From: Peptococcaceae bacterium
GTDB lineage: Bacteria > Bacillota > Dehalobacteriia > UBA7702
Direction of reading: 5' to 3'
Assembly: GCA_019415505.1 (NCBI GenBank)
Contig: DXZC01000019.1
Coordinates: forward strand, 1-21,488
DNA: 21,488 nt
The position numbers and the translations under genes were made by a program. This document shows, piece after piece, positions 1-7,166 of this stretch (its first letter is position 1; the number at the start of each line of letters is the position of its first letter). The notes under the pieces were generated by a model. It was not told where the DNA came from, ran no database searches, and saw nothing but the letters and a program-made list of their open reading frames with translations.

Positions 1-23
1 CTATGTAACTCCTCTTTATCCAT
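1..23 (-). CDS. 5' end of an unknown gene running off the left edge
   Basis: On the minus strand an ATG at 23-21 opens a frame reading MDKEELH before the window ends. It is preceded by a good Shine-Dalgarno sequence, AAAGGAG (complement of 34-40), with a 10-nt gap to the ATG. Only seven codons are visible, so no function can be proposed. It is called because the ribosome binding site is strong and because the upstream intergenic space has no competing gene. It is transcribed in the same direction as the ABC transporter operon but is separated from it by the terminator at 355-383, so it is probably its own transcription unit. Confidence 0.5.
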
Positions 24-354
24 ATAATTTTAGCTCCTTTGAGTGATATCAGGATATCCTTATAATAGAGGATAAAGCCATTAAAAATCTTTTGCAAGCC
101 CTATTTAAAAAAATTGTAATAAGGGAAAGTGTCTGATTCTCCGTTAGCGAGTTGCAACTAACAATTACTTGCCAGGTAATAATAAAACCAGGCTGTAGCA
201 AAGGGATAGTAAGGGGAAGCTTCCCGCCTTACCTGCTCAGTTTCTCAGATTTAAAACGCCTTTAAGTGGGCGGGCTGTGGCCGCCTCTGGGCTTACCTGT
301 TAACGACATGGCGCAAAGGGCTATTATCCGGCCCCCAATTACCTGGGGGTAAAT
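24..354. other. Intergenic region with clustered short inverted repeats, no gene seen
   Basis: No credible ORF is seen here. The stretch is rich in short dyads: the perfect palindrome AGGATATCCT at 51-60, just upstream of the left-edge gene's ribosome binding site; ATTAC/GTAAT around 165-181; GGGAAGCTTCCC near 213-225; and CCCCCA/TGGGGG at 332-349. The motif TTACCTG recurs on the plus strand. The palindrome at 51-60 could be an operator for the left-edge gene. I could not match any of this to a known riboswitch class. Confidence 0.35.
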
Positions 355-383
355 AAAAACACGGCTTAAATAGCCGTGTTTTT
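355..383 (-). terminator. Rho-independent terminator of the ABC transporter operon (bidirectional)
   Basis: A perfect 12-bp stem (355-366 paired with 372-383, core ACACGGCT/AGCCGTGT) encloses a 5-nt loop. On the minus strand the stem ends in TTTTTATTT, a good U-tract. It lies about 117 nt beyond the ATPase stop codon. On the plus strand it also ends in a T-run, so it could stop transcription from either side. Confidence 0.85.
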
Positions 384-500
384 GTTATGTTCAACTATAA
401 TATTTAACTTATAATACTAGCCCCGGCTAACCAAAAATTTAGGGAGACAAGTACATAACCCCGCCTGAAGCGAAAAATAGGGGCTGGTTTCCTAGCGTCC

Positions 501-1244
501 TCAGAGAATACTGTCGATAAATTCGGTAATTCTGGGGTCTGTGCGGTTTTGAAAAAATTCCGCCGGGGTACCGCTGGCCAGGATTTCCTTGTCCATCATG
601 AACAAAATGCGGTCTGCGGCTTCCCGGGCAAAGGCCATTTCATGGGTAACCACTATCATGGTCATTTTTTCTGCCGCCAGTTCCCGCATAACGCCGAGAA
701 CTTCCCCGGTGAGTTGGGGATCCAAAGAGGAGGTTGGCTCGTCAAATAGGAGCATATCCGGGTTCATCATCAGAGCCCTGGCAATAGCTACCCGCTGCTT
801 CTGTCCACCGGAAAGCTGCCCCGGGTGAACCTCAGCTTTATCGGCTAGTCCCACCTTTGCCAGGGTTTCCTGGGCACGTTGGCGCGCCTGCTCCTTGTCC
901 TCTTTTTTGACAATAATAGGGGCGTAACACAGGTTATTCATTACCGTTAAATGAGGAAAGAGATTGAAGCTCTGAAAAACCATACCCATTTTGGAGCAAA
1001 CCTTCTTGGCCTGCTTCTCTGAGACGTAAACTCCGTCCTTTATTAAGGCTTCACCATCAATAATAATGTCTCCGGCGTCAGCCTTCTCCAGATTGATTAG
1101 GCACCGGAGCATAGTGCTTTTGCCGCCGCCGGAGGGGCCTATTACGGCTATGGTTTCGCCCCGGTCCATGGTAAAATTTATACCGTCCAGAACGTCCACA
1201 TTTTTAAAGGATTTTTTCAGGTTTTTTACTTCTAATATACTCAT
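501..1244 (-). CDS. glnQ: Polar amino acid ABC transporter, ATP-binding protein
   Basis: Cytoplasmic ATPase subunit that powers amino acid import through the neighbouring permease. At 247 aa it has the usual length for the GlnQ/HisP (PAAT) family. All motifs are present: Walker A GPSGGGKS (36-43), Q-loop Q91 in MVFQSFNLF, signature LSGGQ (144-148), Walker B LLFDE (165-169), D-loop SSLD, and the switch histidine H201 in VVTHEM. The start ATG at 1244 follows AAGGTGG with a 5-nt gap, and the permease stop codon lies 9 nt upstream, so the two are translated from one message. It is the last gene of the operon before the terminator at 355-383. The amino acid carried cannot be told from the ATPase; the symbol denotes the family only. 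Confidence 0.95.
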   Translation of the reverse strand: MSILEVKNLKKSFKNVDVLDGINFTMDRGETIAVIGPSGGGKSTMLRCLINLEKADAGDIIIDGEALIKDGVYVSEKQAKKVCSKMGMVFQSFNLFPHLTVMNNLCYAPIIVKKEDKEQARQRAQETLAKVGLADKAEVHPGQLSGGQKQRVAIARALMMNPDMLLFDEPTSSLDPQLTGEVLGVMRELAAEKMTMIVVTHEMAFAREAADRILFMMDKEILASGTPAEFFQNRTDPRITEFIDSIL

Positions 1245-1253
1245 GGTTCCACC

Positions 1254-1910
1254 TTAATAATCGAATTTCTTTTCCAAACGCTGGAATACCTTGGTAATAA
1301 TGAAGGTCATGGCCAGGTAGAAAACAGCAGCCACCACATAAGCCATAGGATCCACATTGCGGCTTACAAAGGTCTTAGCAAAGAACAGCAGCTCTGTTAC
1401 GGCGATAGCGGTAATGAGCGCCGTGTCCTTAACCAGGGTGATGCTTTCGTTACACAGAGGCGGCAAACTGACCCTGAGCATTTGGGGTATTACTATTTTA
1501 ATGGTGGTCTGCCACTTGGAAAAGCCCAGAACTTTAGCCGCTTCATGCTGGCCTTTATCCACGGAGATGACGCCGCCCCGGAATATTTCGCAAAAATAGG
1601 CGGCATAATTCAGGGTAAAGGTGACGCAGGCCGCCTGGAAATTTTCCATGGCCAGATGAGGGCCGATAACCGGAATAAAGGGTAGGCCAAAATAGAAAAA
1701 GAATAATTGCAATAGCAGGGGGGTACCCCGCATTACCCAGACATAAAAGCCAATGATTTTATTTAAGACCTTAAAACGGCTGATTTTGCCAAAGGTAAGT
1801 ACCATGCCCAGGGGAATGGCAGTAATAATCGTCCAGGCGAATAAGCCTAGGGTGTACTTTAGCCCCGGCAACATGGAGATAAAAATATTACTAAAATAAG
1901 ATAAACTCAT
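1254..1910 (-). CDS. Polar amino acid ABC transporter, permease (HisM/GlnP family)
   Basis: Membrane subunit of the amino acid importer, 218 aa, which is normal for the family. The sequence shows several hydrophobic helices. The family motif RGTPLLLQLFFFYFGLP is at 61-77. The cytoplasmic EAA loop is EAAKVLGFSKWQ (123-134) followed by VIPQ, the coupling helix that docks on the ATPase. A TM helix follows KDTAL (161-165). Only one permease gene is present, so the transporter would use a homodimer, as is common in this family. The start ATG at 1910 has GGAG about 6 nt upstream. A terminator-like hairpin separates it from the binding-protein gene upstream, which would lower its expression relative to that protein. 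Confidence 0.93.
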   Translation of the reverse strand: MSLSYFSNIFISMLPGLKYTLGLFAWTIITAIPLGMVLTFGKISRFKVLNKIIGFYVWVMRGTPLLLQLFFFYFGLPFIPVIGPHLAMENFQAACVTFTLNYAAYFCEIFRGGVISVDKGQHEAAKVLGFSKWQTTIKIVIPQMLRVSLPPLCNESITLVKDTALITAIAVTELLFFAKTFVSRNVDPMAYVVAAVFYLAMTFIITKVFQRLEKKFDY

Positions 1911-1956
1911 AATGACTCCGCTAGTCTCTTGAAATATTCGATAATGATGTTAGTAA

Positions 1957-1995
1957 CAGAAGAAAAGAGCCGAAGCCTAAGGCGCCTCGGCTCTT
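1957..1995 (-). terminator. Intra-operon terminator/attenuator after the binding-protein gene
   Basis: On the minus strand AAGAGCCGA pairs with TCGGCTCTT (positions 1987-1995 with 1965-1973), with a small GCC/GGC inner hairpin, and the stem runs into TTTTCTTCT. It begins 16 nt after the binding-protein stop codon and lies upstream of the permease. Such partial terminators are common where the binding protein must be made in excess over the membrane subunits. The read-through fraction is unknown. Confidence 0.75.
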
Positions 1996-2010
1996 GGGGG
2001 TCAAAATAAA

Positions 2011-2916
2011 TTATTCAAACACAGAGGTACCATTGGTGAGGATATATTCGCCTACAACCTTATCCACCACAAAGCAATCAATGCGGCCGGCCTGAAGATC
2101 TAAATAGGCGTTGAGGTTATTGTCGAATTCCTTCACTTCCGCCACAGAGGAAGCCACTTCAGTGTTGGCGTCTAAGGCGTCTTTAGCGGAGGATTCCTTC
2201 TGTAAGCCCACAATTTTGTCGGTCATGTCGGCTAAAGTGGTAATGCCGCTGTCTGCCGCCACAATAACGATTTGGGCATTAGCCAAATAGGGTTTGGCAA
2301 TGAACATATTTTCTACCCGTTCGTCGGTAATGCTCATGCCGTTCCAAATGCAATCGATGTTGCCGCTGGAGAGTTCCATTTCCTTGGCGTCCCATTCAAT
2401 GGGCTTGAGTTCTAATTCTACACCCATTCTGGTGGCTACTTCCCGGGCCAAGTCTACGTCAAAACCAACTATTTCGTTGTTTTCGTCCATATAACCCATG
2501 GGGGGGAAGCTGGCGTCCAGACCAACTATGAGGGTGCCTCTTTCCTGGAGGTCAGTGAGGGAAGTGTCGTCTTCAGCAATGGTGGTGTCTTCCAAGTATT
2601 CCCCATCCTTTAACAGGGCGTCCTCGCCAAACCATTTTTCGGATATTTCCGCCGCTTTGCCGTCGGCTACCATTTCATCCAAATGCTTTTGCACTTCCAT
2701 ACCTAAAGCAATATCTTCATTTCTGAAGCCTATGCCGTATTCTTCAGCGCCCAGGTTTTCTTCCAACTCAACAAATTTAGCGGTGTTTTCCGCCGGTTCA
2801 TCAGTGGTAGCTGTATCATCGGCTGGGGTTTCCTCCTTATTGCCGCAAGCGGCAAAGGCTACCAAAGCTACGCAAAGTACCATGAGAAGCAGAAGGGTCT
2901 TCTTCTTCAGTTTCAT
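2011..2916 (-). CDS. Amino acid ABC transporter substrate-binding lipoprotein, circularly permuted
   Basis: Extracytoplasmic receptor that hands an amino acid to the permease encoded downstream; 301 aa. Residues 1-23 form a signal peptide (MKLKKK then a hydrophobic run) ending at Cys24 (FAAC), a probable lipidation site although F at -3 is not ideal. Residues 25-45 are an acidic/Thr linker. The order of the fold is then unusual. Residues 46-103 (KFVELEENLG, EEYGIGFR, ... AAEISEKWFGED) are what normally ends such proteins. Residues 119-301 (TSLTDLQERG, GTLIVGLDASFPPMGY, FDVDLAREVA, WNGMSITDER, KESSAKDAL, CFVVDKVVGEYIL) are the usual mature N-terminus through lobe 2. The protein stops at TSVFE, just where KFVELEENLG would normally continue. 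The ligand-site motifs (FPPMGY, ITDER with R200, SSAKDA, VVD) are intact, so it is probably functional. AAGGAGG lies 11 nt upstream of the ATG. The substrate is not determined. Confidence 0.92.
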   Translation of the reverse strand: MKLKKKTLLLLMVLCVALVAFAACGNKEETPADDTATTDEPAENTAKFVELEENLGAEEYGIGFRNEDIALGMEVQKHLDEMVADGKAAEISEKWFGEDALLKDGEYLEDTTIAEDDTSLTDLQERGTLIVGLDASFPPMGYMDENNEIVGFDVDLAREVATRMGVELELKPIEWDAKEMELSSGNIDCIWNGMSITDERVENMFIAKPYLANAQIVIVAADSGITTLADMTDKIVGLQKESSAKDALDANTEVASSVAEVKEFDNNLNAYLDLQAGRIDCFVVDKVVGEYILTNGTSVFE

Positions 2917-2959
2917 TGTTGTCTCTTCCTCCTTAAAATGTTTTCATAAAATCATACAC

Positions 2960-2986
2960 ATTATATCCTTTTTCTGGGGAAAAAGG
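2960..2986 (-). promoter_or_regulatory. Promoter -10 and overlapping inverted repeat of the ABC transporter operon
   Basis: The minus strand carries a perfect TATAAT (complement of 2960-2965), 43 nt upstream of the binding-protein ATG. No good -35 hexamer is seen at 17-18 nt. Directly upstream, in what would be the spacer, is a perfect 7-bp inverted repeat, CCTTTTT/AAAAAGG, with a 6-nt centre (2967-2973 and 2980-2986). It may be an operator or activator site. The -10 is directly visible; the regulatory role is inference. Confidence 0.55.
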
Positions 2987-3290
2987 AAGTACCTAAATAT
3001 AAAAAACCCTAAAAATTGTGAATTTTTCTATAATTATTAACTTTATAGGGTGGATAGATGAAATGCCTTACCTTACCGGTTTAAGCAATTACCGGCATAG
3101 AAAAGTTGAATAGTAATGCAAAAAAAGTAAGGGATAATTTCTTTTGCCAAACGGGCTATGGTCCATAAAAATTTATGCCGCTGGGTTTAGGCACTACAGG
3201 GGATTTTAAGCCCGTTATAGCACTGTGATTTGCCGGTGTTTATCTATATTTAGCAGGTAATTTTTAATTTGCGACATGTTTTTGCTTTTC
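2987..3290. other. Divergent intergenic region with a long-range stem, no gene seen
   Basis: No ORF with a ribosome binding site is seen between the two divergent promoters. AACGGGCT (3150-3157) is exactly complementary to AGCCCGTT (3209-3216), and between them CATAA/TTATG forms a small hairpin. A second dyad, ATGCC/GGCAT (3063-3067 and 3094-3098), encloses CCGGT/ACCGG. These lie upstream of both called promoters, so neither transcript would contain them. They may be protein-binding sites, an unrecognised small RNA, or chance. Confidence 0.3.
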
Positions 3291-3319
3291 TTGACTTAGA
3301 AGGGGAAAAGTGATAAAAT
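3291..3319 (+). promoter_or_regulatory. Extended -10 sigma-70-type promoter of the pur operon
   Basis: TTGACT (3291-3296) and TAAAAT (3314-3319) are separated by exactly 17 nt, and TG at 3311-3312 makes an extended -10 (TGaTAAAAT). Transcription would begin near 3326, giving a purE leader of only about 53 nt. That is too short for a purine riboswitch, and none is seen. I found no recognisable PurR box. Confidence 0.8.
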
Positions 3320-3378
3320 TTATTACATATTTACAGATATTCCATCTAATGACAGATGCTAATTTTCGGAGGTGTAAA

Positions 3379-3903
3379 GTGGAAAGTCCCCAAGTAATAA
3401 TTGTTATGGGCAGCGATTCCGACTTGCCGCAAATGGCGGCGGCGGCTAAAATTTTAGCTGAGCTGCAAGTACCCTATGCTATTCACGTTTCTTCGGCTCA
3501 CCGTACGCCGGAAAAGACCCACGCCCTTGTAACGGCAGGGGAGAAAAACGGCGTTAAAGTCTTTATTGCCGCTGCTGGCGGCGCGGCTCATTTAGCTGGC
3601 GTTGTGGCTGCCGCTACCGCTTTACCTGTAATTGGCGTACCTATAGCCACCAATGTGATGGGCGGTATGGATTCGCTCCTCTCCACTGTGCAGATGCCTC
3701 CCGGCATACCTGTGGCCACCGTTGCCATTGGCGGGGCTAAAAACGCCGGCATTCTGGCAGCGCAAATATTGTCTATCTCAGACAGCGCCCTGGCTGACAG
3801 GGTTAAAGCTTACCGTAAAGATATGGGGAATACGGTGGAGAAAAAAGATGAGAAATTGCAGTCTTTGACTGTTGAAGCCTATCTGGAACAAATGAAAAAA
3901 TAA
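3379..3903 (+). CDS. purE: N5-carboxyaminoimidazole ribonucleotide mutase (class I PurE)
   Basis: Converts N5-CAIR to CAIR in de novo purine synthesis. The start chosen is GTG at 3379, because GGAGGT (3368-3373) sits 5 nt before it; the longer frame from 3310 would begin inside the promoter -10. This gives 174 aa, normal for PurE. Motifs: GSDSDLPQ (11-18), SSAHRTP with the catalytic His41, AAAGGAAHLAGVVAA, LPVIGVPI, and TVQMPPGIPVATVAI followed by AGILAAQIL. The last two are typical of class I enzymes, which need PurK to make N5-CAIR. No purK lies in the window, so it should be elsewhere in the genome. It is the first gene of the operon, and its stop codon overlaps the purB ribosome binding site. 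Confidence 0.95.
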   Translation: MESPQVIIVMGSDSDLPQMAAAAKILAELQVPYAIHVSSAHRTPEKTHALVTAGEKNGVKVFIAAAGGAAHLAGVVAAATALPVIGVPIATNVMGGMDSLLSTVQMPPGIPVATVAIGGAKNAGILAAQILSISDSALADRVKAYRKDMGNTVEKKDEKLQSLTVEAYLEQMKK

Positions 3904-3913
3904 GGAGAAAACA

Positions 3914-5209
3914 ATGATAGAACGCTACAGTTTACCGGAAATGTCCGCCATTTGGGAAAACGAAAACCGGTTTGCCCAAATGATGGAAGTGGAGATTTGC
4001 GCTTCCGAGGCCATGGCGGAGTTGGGGTATATTCCCAAGGACGCGGCAAAAAATATCCGCGCTAAGGCCAGCTTTGACACTAAGCGCATTTTAGAAATTG
4101 AGAACGTTGTTAAGCATGATGTTATAGCTTTTCTCACCTGCGTTGGGGAAAATGTGGGCGAGGATTCAAAGTATATTCATATGGGCATGACCTCCTCCGA
4201 TGTTTTGGACACCGCTTTAGCCCTGCAAATGCGGGATAGCATAGATATTCTTTTAGCTAAGCTGGAAAAACTTCGGGACATTGTGGCCGACTTGGCCAAG
4301 AAGCATAAATACACCCTCATGACAGGTCGTACCCACGGCATTCACGCCGAACCCATTACCTTTGGCCTGAAAATGGCCCTGTGGGTTATGGAATTGGACC
4401 GTTGCACCACCAGACTGCTGACAGCCAGGGAGACCGTAGCTGTAGGCATGATTTCCGGCGCTGTGGGTACCTTTGCCAATATTGACCCTAAGGTGGAGGA
4501 AAAGGTCTGCGACCGCTTAGGCCTCAAGCCGGAGCCGGTTTCTACCCAGGTAATCCAGAGGGACCGCCATGCCGAGTTTGTGAACAGCCTGGCTTTGGTG
4601 GGCGCTTCTCTGGAAAAGTTTGCCACAGAAATAAGAAACTTGCAGCGCACCGATATCTTAGAGGTTGAGGAATCCTTTGAAAAGGGGCAGAAGGGCTCTT
4701 CCGCCATGCCCCATAAAAAGAACCCCATAACCGCTGAACGTGTGGCCGGCCTTTCCCGGGTATTGCGGGGCAACGCCACTGCGGCTTTAGAAGACGTCGC
4801 CCTTTGGCATGAGCGGGATATAACTCATTCGTCTGTGGAGCGGATAATTTTACCTGATTCCTGCCTGTTGCTTGATTATATGCTTCACCTCATGGTTCGT
4901 ATTATGGGTCATTTAGTGGTGCATGAGGATAATATGCGCACTAATTTAGAACGCACCCTGGGCTTAGTTTTCTCACAACGGGTAATGCTTTCCTTGATTG
5001 ATAAGGGTATGAGCCGGGAAATGGCTTACGAATGGGTGCAGAGAAACGCCCTTTACGCTTGGGAATCCAAGACGGATTTTGAATATTTAGTATCAGCTGA
5101 TAAAGATATTTCCGCTTATCTATCCCCAACGGAAATTGAGGAAATATTTGATTATAGTTATCATACCAAGAATGTGGATTATATTTTCCACCGGGCGGGT
5201 TTAGATTGA
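3914..5209 (+). CDS. purB: Adenylosuccinate lyase
   Basis: Cleaves fumarate from SAICAR and from adenylosuccinate, so it works in both the shared purine pathway and the AMP branch. At 431 aa it has the normal length. It belongs to the fumarase/aspartase superfamily: MTSSDVLDT (92-100), TGRTHGIHAEP with the catalytic His141, and the signature loop GSSAMPHKKNP (261-271) with the catalytic serine. The start ATG at 3914 is 10 nt after purE, and AAGGAG overlaps the purE TAA. It is followed by a 214-nt gap with possible RNA structure before purC. Confidence 0.97.
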   Translation: MIERYSLPEMSAIWENENRFAQMMEVEICASEAMAELGYIPKDAAKNIRAKASFDTKRILEIENVVKHDVIAFLTCVGENVGEDSKYIHMGMTSSDVLDTALALQMRDSIDILLAKLEKLRDIVADLAKKHKYTLMTGRTHGIHAEPITFGLKMALWVMELDRCTTRLLTARETVAVGMISGAVGTFANIDPKVEEKVCDRLGLKPEPVSTQVIQRDRHAEFVNSLALVGASLEKFATEIRNLQRTDILEVEESFEKGQKGSSAMPHKKNPITAERVAGLSRVLRGNATAALEDVALWHERDITHSSVERIILPDSCLLLDYMLHLMVRIMGHLVVHEDNMRTNLERTLGLVFSQRVMLSLIDKGMSREMAYEWVQRNALYAWESKTDFEYLVSADKDISAYLSPTEIEEIFDYSYHTKNVDYIFHRAGLD

Positions 5210-5423
5210 AATTGAGCTAAAAAACCGTAACTTGGCCCTTAAATTGATTAGGGGATAAATGAGTATTAACAGTCCGCTTAGTTCACTTGGTTCGTTTAAC
5301 TACTTAGAACGGTCTTAATTTGTTTAAGCGGGCAAATAGTTTATTAGAAAATTAAAAGGTCATAAGCCAGGGGTTGAAGCTCCCGGCGGGAACAGGTCTT
5401 TACCTGTTAAGGAGGATAAAATA
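5210..5423 (+). promoter_or_regulatory. purB-purC leader with possible RNA structure
   Basis: The 214-nt gap holds GTCCGCTTA (5272-5280), which pairs with TAAGCGGGC (5325-5333; nine pairs including one G-U). Inside it, GTTC/GAAC and TAGTT/AACTA can form alternative pairings. Further on, AACAGGT (5391-5397) pairs perfectly with ACCTGTT (5402-5408) over a 4-nt loop, and this hairpin abuts the purC Shine-Dalgarno AAGGAGG (5409-5415). A leader that controls purC translation is possible. I could not match it to the guanine, PRPP or T-box consensus, and no clear promoter was found. Confidence 0.4.
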
Positions 5424-6131
5424 ATGATCAAGAAATTGGATATGCTTTATGAAGGCAAGGCCAAAAAAATGTTTTTAACTGACGACCCTGATTTACTCTG
5501 GTTGGAATATAAGGATGACGCCACTGCCTTTAATGGCGAGAAAAAAGGCCAGATTATGGGTAAGGGCCATTTGAACAATGAGATTTCCGCTATTTTCTTC
5601 ACCATGCTCCAGGAAAAGGGCGTAAAAAACCATTTTGTCAAAAAGCTATCCGATACGGAACAGTTGGTGAAAAAAACCGATATCATCATGTTAGAGGTTA
5701 TTGTTCGCAATATTGCCGCTGGTTCTTTAGCTAAGCGCCTGGGCTTAGAGGAGGGGACTCCCCTTAAATCCACAGTACTGGAATACAGCTATAAAGACGA
5801 TGAACTCGGCGACCCCATGATTAACGATTACCACATCGCCGCTTTGGAATTAGCCACTCCGGAACAGCTCCAGGTTATTTCCAGCACAGCTTTAAAGGTT
5901 AACGAGATACTAAAAGAATATCTCCTGAAACGGGATATAACGATTATTGATTTTAAACTGGAATTCGGACTTTTCCACGGCGAGGTTCTCCTCTCCGATG
6001 AAATATCCCCGGATACCTGCCGTTTCTGGGATGTTAATACCAATGAAAAATTGGACAAGGACCGCTTCAGAAGGGATTTAGGCAATGTGGAGGACGCTTA
6101 CAAGGAAATATTAAAGCGTTTAAGCGAATAA
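5424..6131 (+). CDS. purC: SAICAR synthetase
   Basis: ATP-dependent ligase joining aspartate to CAIR (phosphoribosylaminoimidazole-succinocarboxamide synthase), the step before PurB. At 235 aa it is a normal single-domain bacterial enzyme. Motifs: LYEGKAKKMF near the N-terminus (nucleotide loop), YKDDATAFNGEKKG, VRNIAAGSLAKRLG, IIDFKLEFG, and LLSDEISPDTCRFWD, the conserved PurC signature. AAGGAGG lies 8 nt before the ATG. purM follows after 9 nt. A small hairpin right before the ribosome binding site might modulate its translation. Confidence 0.97.
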   Translation: MIKKLDMLYEGKAKKMFLTDDPDLLWLEYKDDATAFNGEKKGQIMGKGHLNNEISAIFFTMLQEKGVKNHFVKKLSDTEQLVKKTDIIMLEVIVRNIAAGSLAKRLGLEEGTPLKSTVLEYSYKDDELGDPMINDYHIAALELATPEQLQVISSTALKVNEILKEYLLKRDITIIDFKLEFGLFHGEVLLSDEISPDTCRFWDVNTNEKLDKDRFRRDLGNVEDAYKEILKRLSE

Positions 6132-6140
6132 GGAGCTAAT

Positions 6141-7166
6141 ATGGGTATAACTTACAAAGACGCGGGTGTGGATATAGACAGCGGCGCCAAAGCCGTGGAG
6201 CTAATGGGAGAACATGTTAAGGCTACCTTTCGTCCGGGAGTGTTGACGGATATTGGCAGCTTTGGCGGCTTATTTCAGCTTGATGTAGCCAAGTTTCCCG
6301 AACCTGTTTTAGTTTCCGGCACCGACGGCGTAGGTACGAAGCTGCAAATCGCCATGAAAATGGATAAGCATGATACCATTGGTATAGACGCTGTGGCCAT
6401 GTGCGTGAATGATATTTTAGTTCAGGGCGCGACCCCCTTGTTTTTCCTGGACTATTTAGCCACTGGCAAAATACAGCCGGAAAAGGTGGCGGAAATAGTT
6501 AAAGGCGTGGCTGAAGGTTGCAAGCAAAGCCAAGCCGCTTTAATTGGTGGGGAAACAGCGGAAATGCCCGATTTTTACGGGGAGGACGAGTACGATATCG
6601 CCGGCTTTGCTGTGGGCGTGGTGAATAAGGATAAGATTATAGACGGCTCTCGCACGGAATCCGGTGACGTTATTTTAGCCTTGCCCTCCACCGGTATTCA
6701 TTCCAATGGGTTTTCCCTGGCTCGGAAGTTGGTATTTGATACAGCCGGCCTTGAGGTATCCGATTATATTGAGGAGTTGGGCTGCACCTTAGGCCAGGAA
6801 CTTCTGCGTCCAACGCGGATTTATGTTCAGGATATTTTGCCCCTGCTGCCTAAGTATGATATCAAGGGCATGTGCCATATTACTGGTGGTGGCCTCATTG
6901 AAAACCTGCCCCGGAGCATCAATAATAATCTCAACGCCGTGATTGACGTGGCTTGGTCCATGCCGGCAATCTTTAACTACCTGCAAAAAATTGGCGATGT
7001 TGACCCCCTGGAAATGCACCGTGTCTTCAATATGGGCTTGGGTTACATGGTTATAACCGACCAATATACGGCATTTGAAATTCAGGAGAAATACCCCCTC
7101 TTTATGCAGGTAGGTTATTTGGAACCAGGCAACAATAAAACTGAAATAATGGGAGTGAACGCATGA
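6141..7166 (+). CDS. purM: Phosphoribosylformylglycinamidine cyclo-ligase (AIR synthetase)
   Basis: Closes the imidazole ring: FGAM plus ATP gives AIR. At 341 aa it has the normal length. Shared PurM/PurL superfamily motifs are visible: SGTDGVGTKLQIA (ATP site, 59-71), GIDAVAMCVNDILVQGA (81-97), LIGGETAEMPDFY (134-146), GIHSNGFSLAR, and ITGGGLIENLPR. GGAG precedes the ATG by 5 nt. Its last codons overlap purN by 4 nt (ATGA), so the two are translationally coupled. It uses the product of PurL, which is encoded about 6 kb further down the same operon. Confidence 0.97.
   Translation: MGITYKDAGVDIDSGAKAVELMGEHVKATFRPGVLTDIGSFGGLFQLDVAKFPEPVLVSGTDGVGTKLQIAMKMDKHDTIGIDAVAMCVNDILVQGATPLFFLDYLATGKIQPEKVAEIVKGVAEGCKQSQAALIGGETAEMPDFYGEDEYDIAGFAVGVVNKDKIIDGSRTESGDVILALPSTGIHSNGFSLARKLVFDTAGLEVSDYIEELGCTLGQELLRPTRIYVQDILPLLPKYDIKGMCHITGGGLIENLPRSINNNLNAVIDVAWSMPAIFNYLQKIGDVDPLEMHRVFNMGLGYMVITDQYTAFEIQEKYPLFMQVGYLEPGNNKTEIMGVNA

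Noticed and set aside
121..330. Cobalamin or other riboswitch upstream of the left-edge gene
   Set aside because: No B12-box or other core consensus could be found on either strand despite several hairpins.
2498..3040. 180-aa plus-strand ORF antisense to the binding-protein gene
   Set aside because: Serine-rich composition typical of antisense translation, and the opposite strand codes recognisable binding-protein motifs.
3310..3378. Longer PurE start giving 23 extra residues
   Set aside because: The GTG at 3310 overlaps the promoter -10 and would be upstream of the predicted transcript start; GTG 3379 has a strong GGAGGT and matches the family N-terminus.
3326..3378. Purine riboswitch in front of purE
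   Set aside because: The predicted leader is only about 53 nt and lacks the conserved three-way junction sequences.
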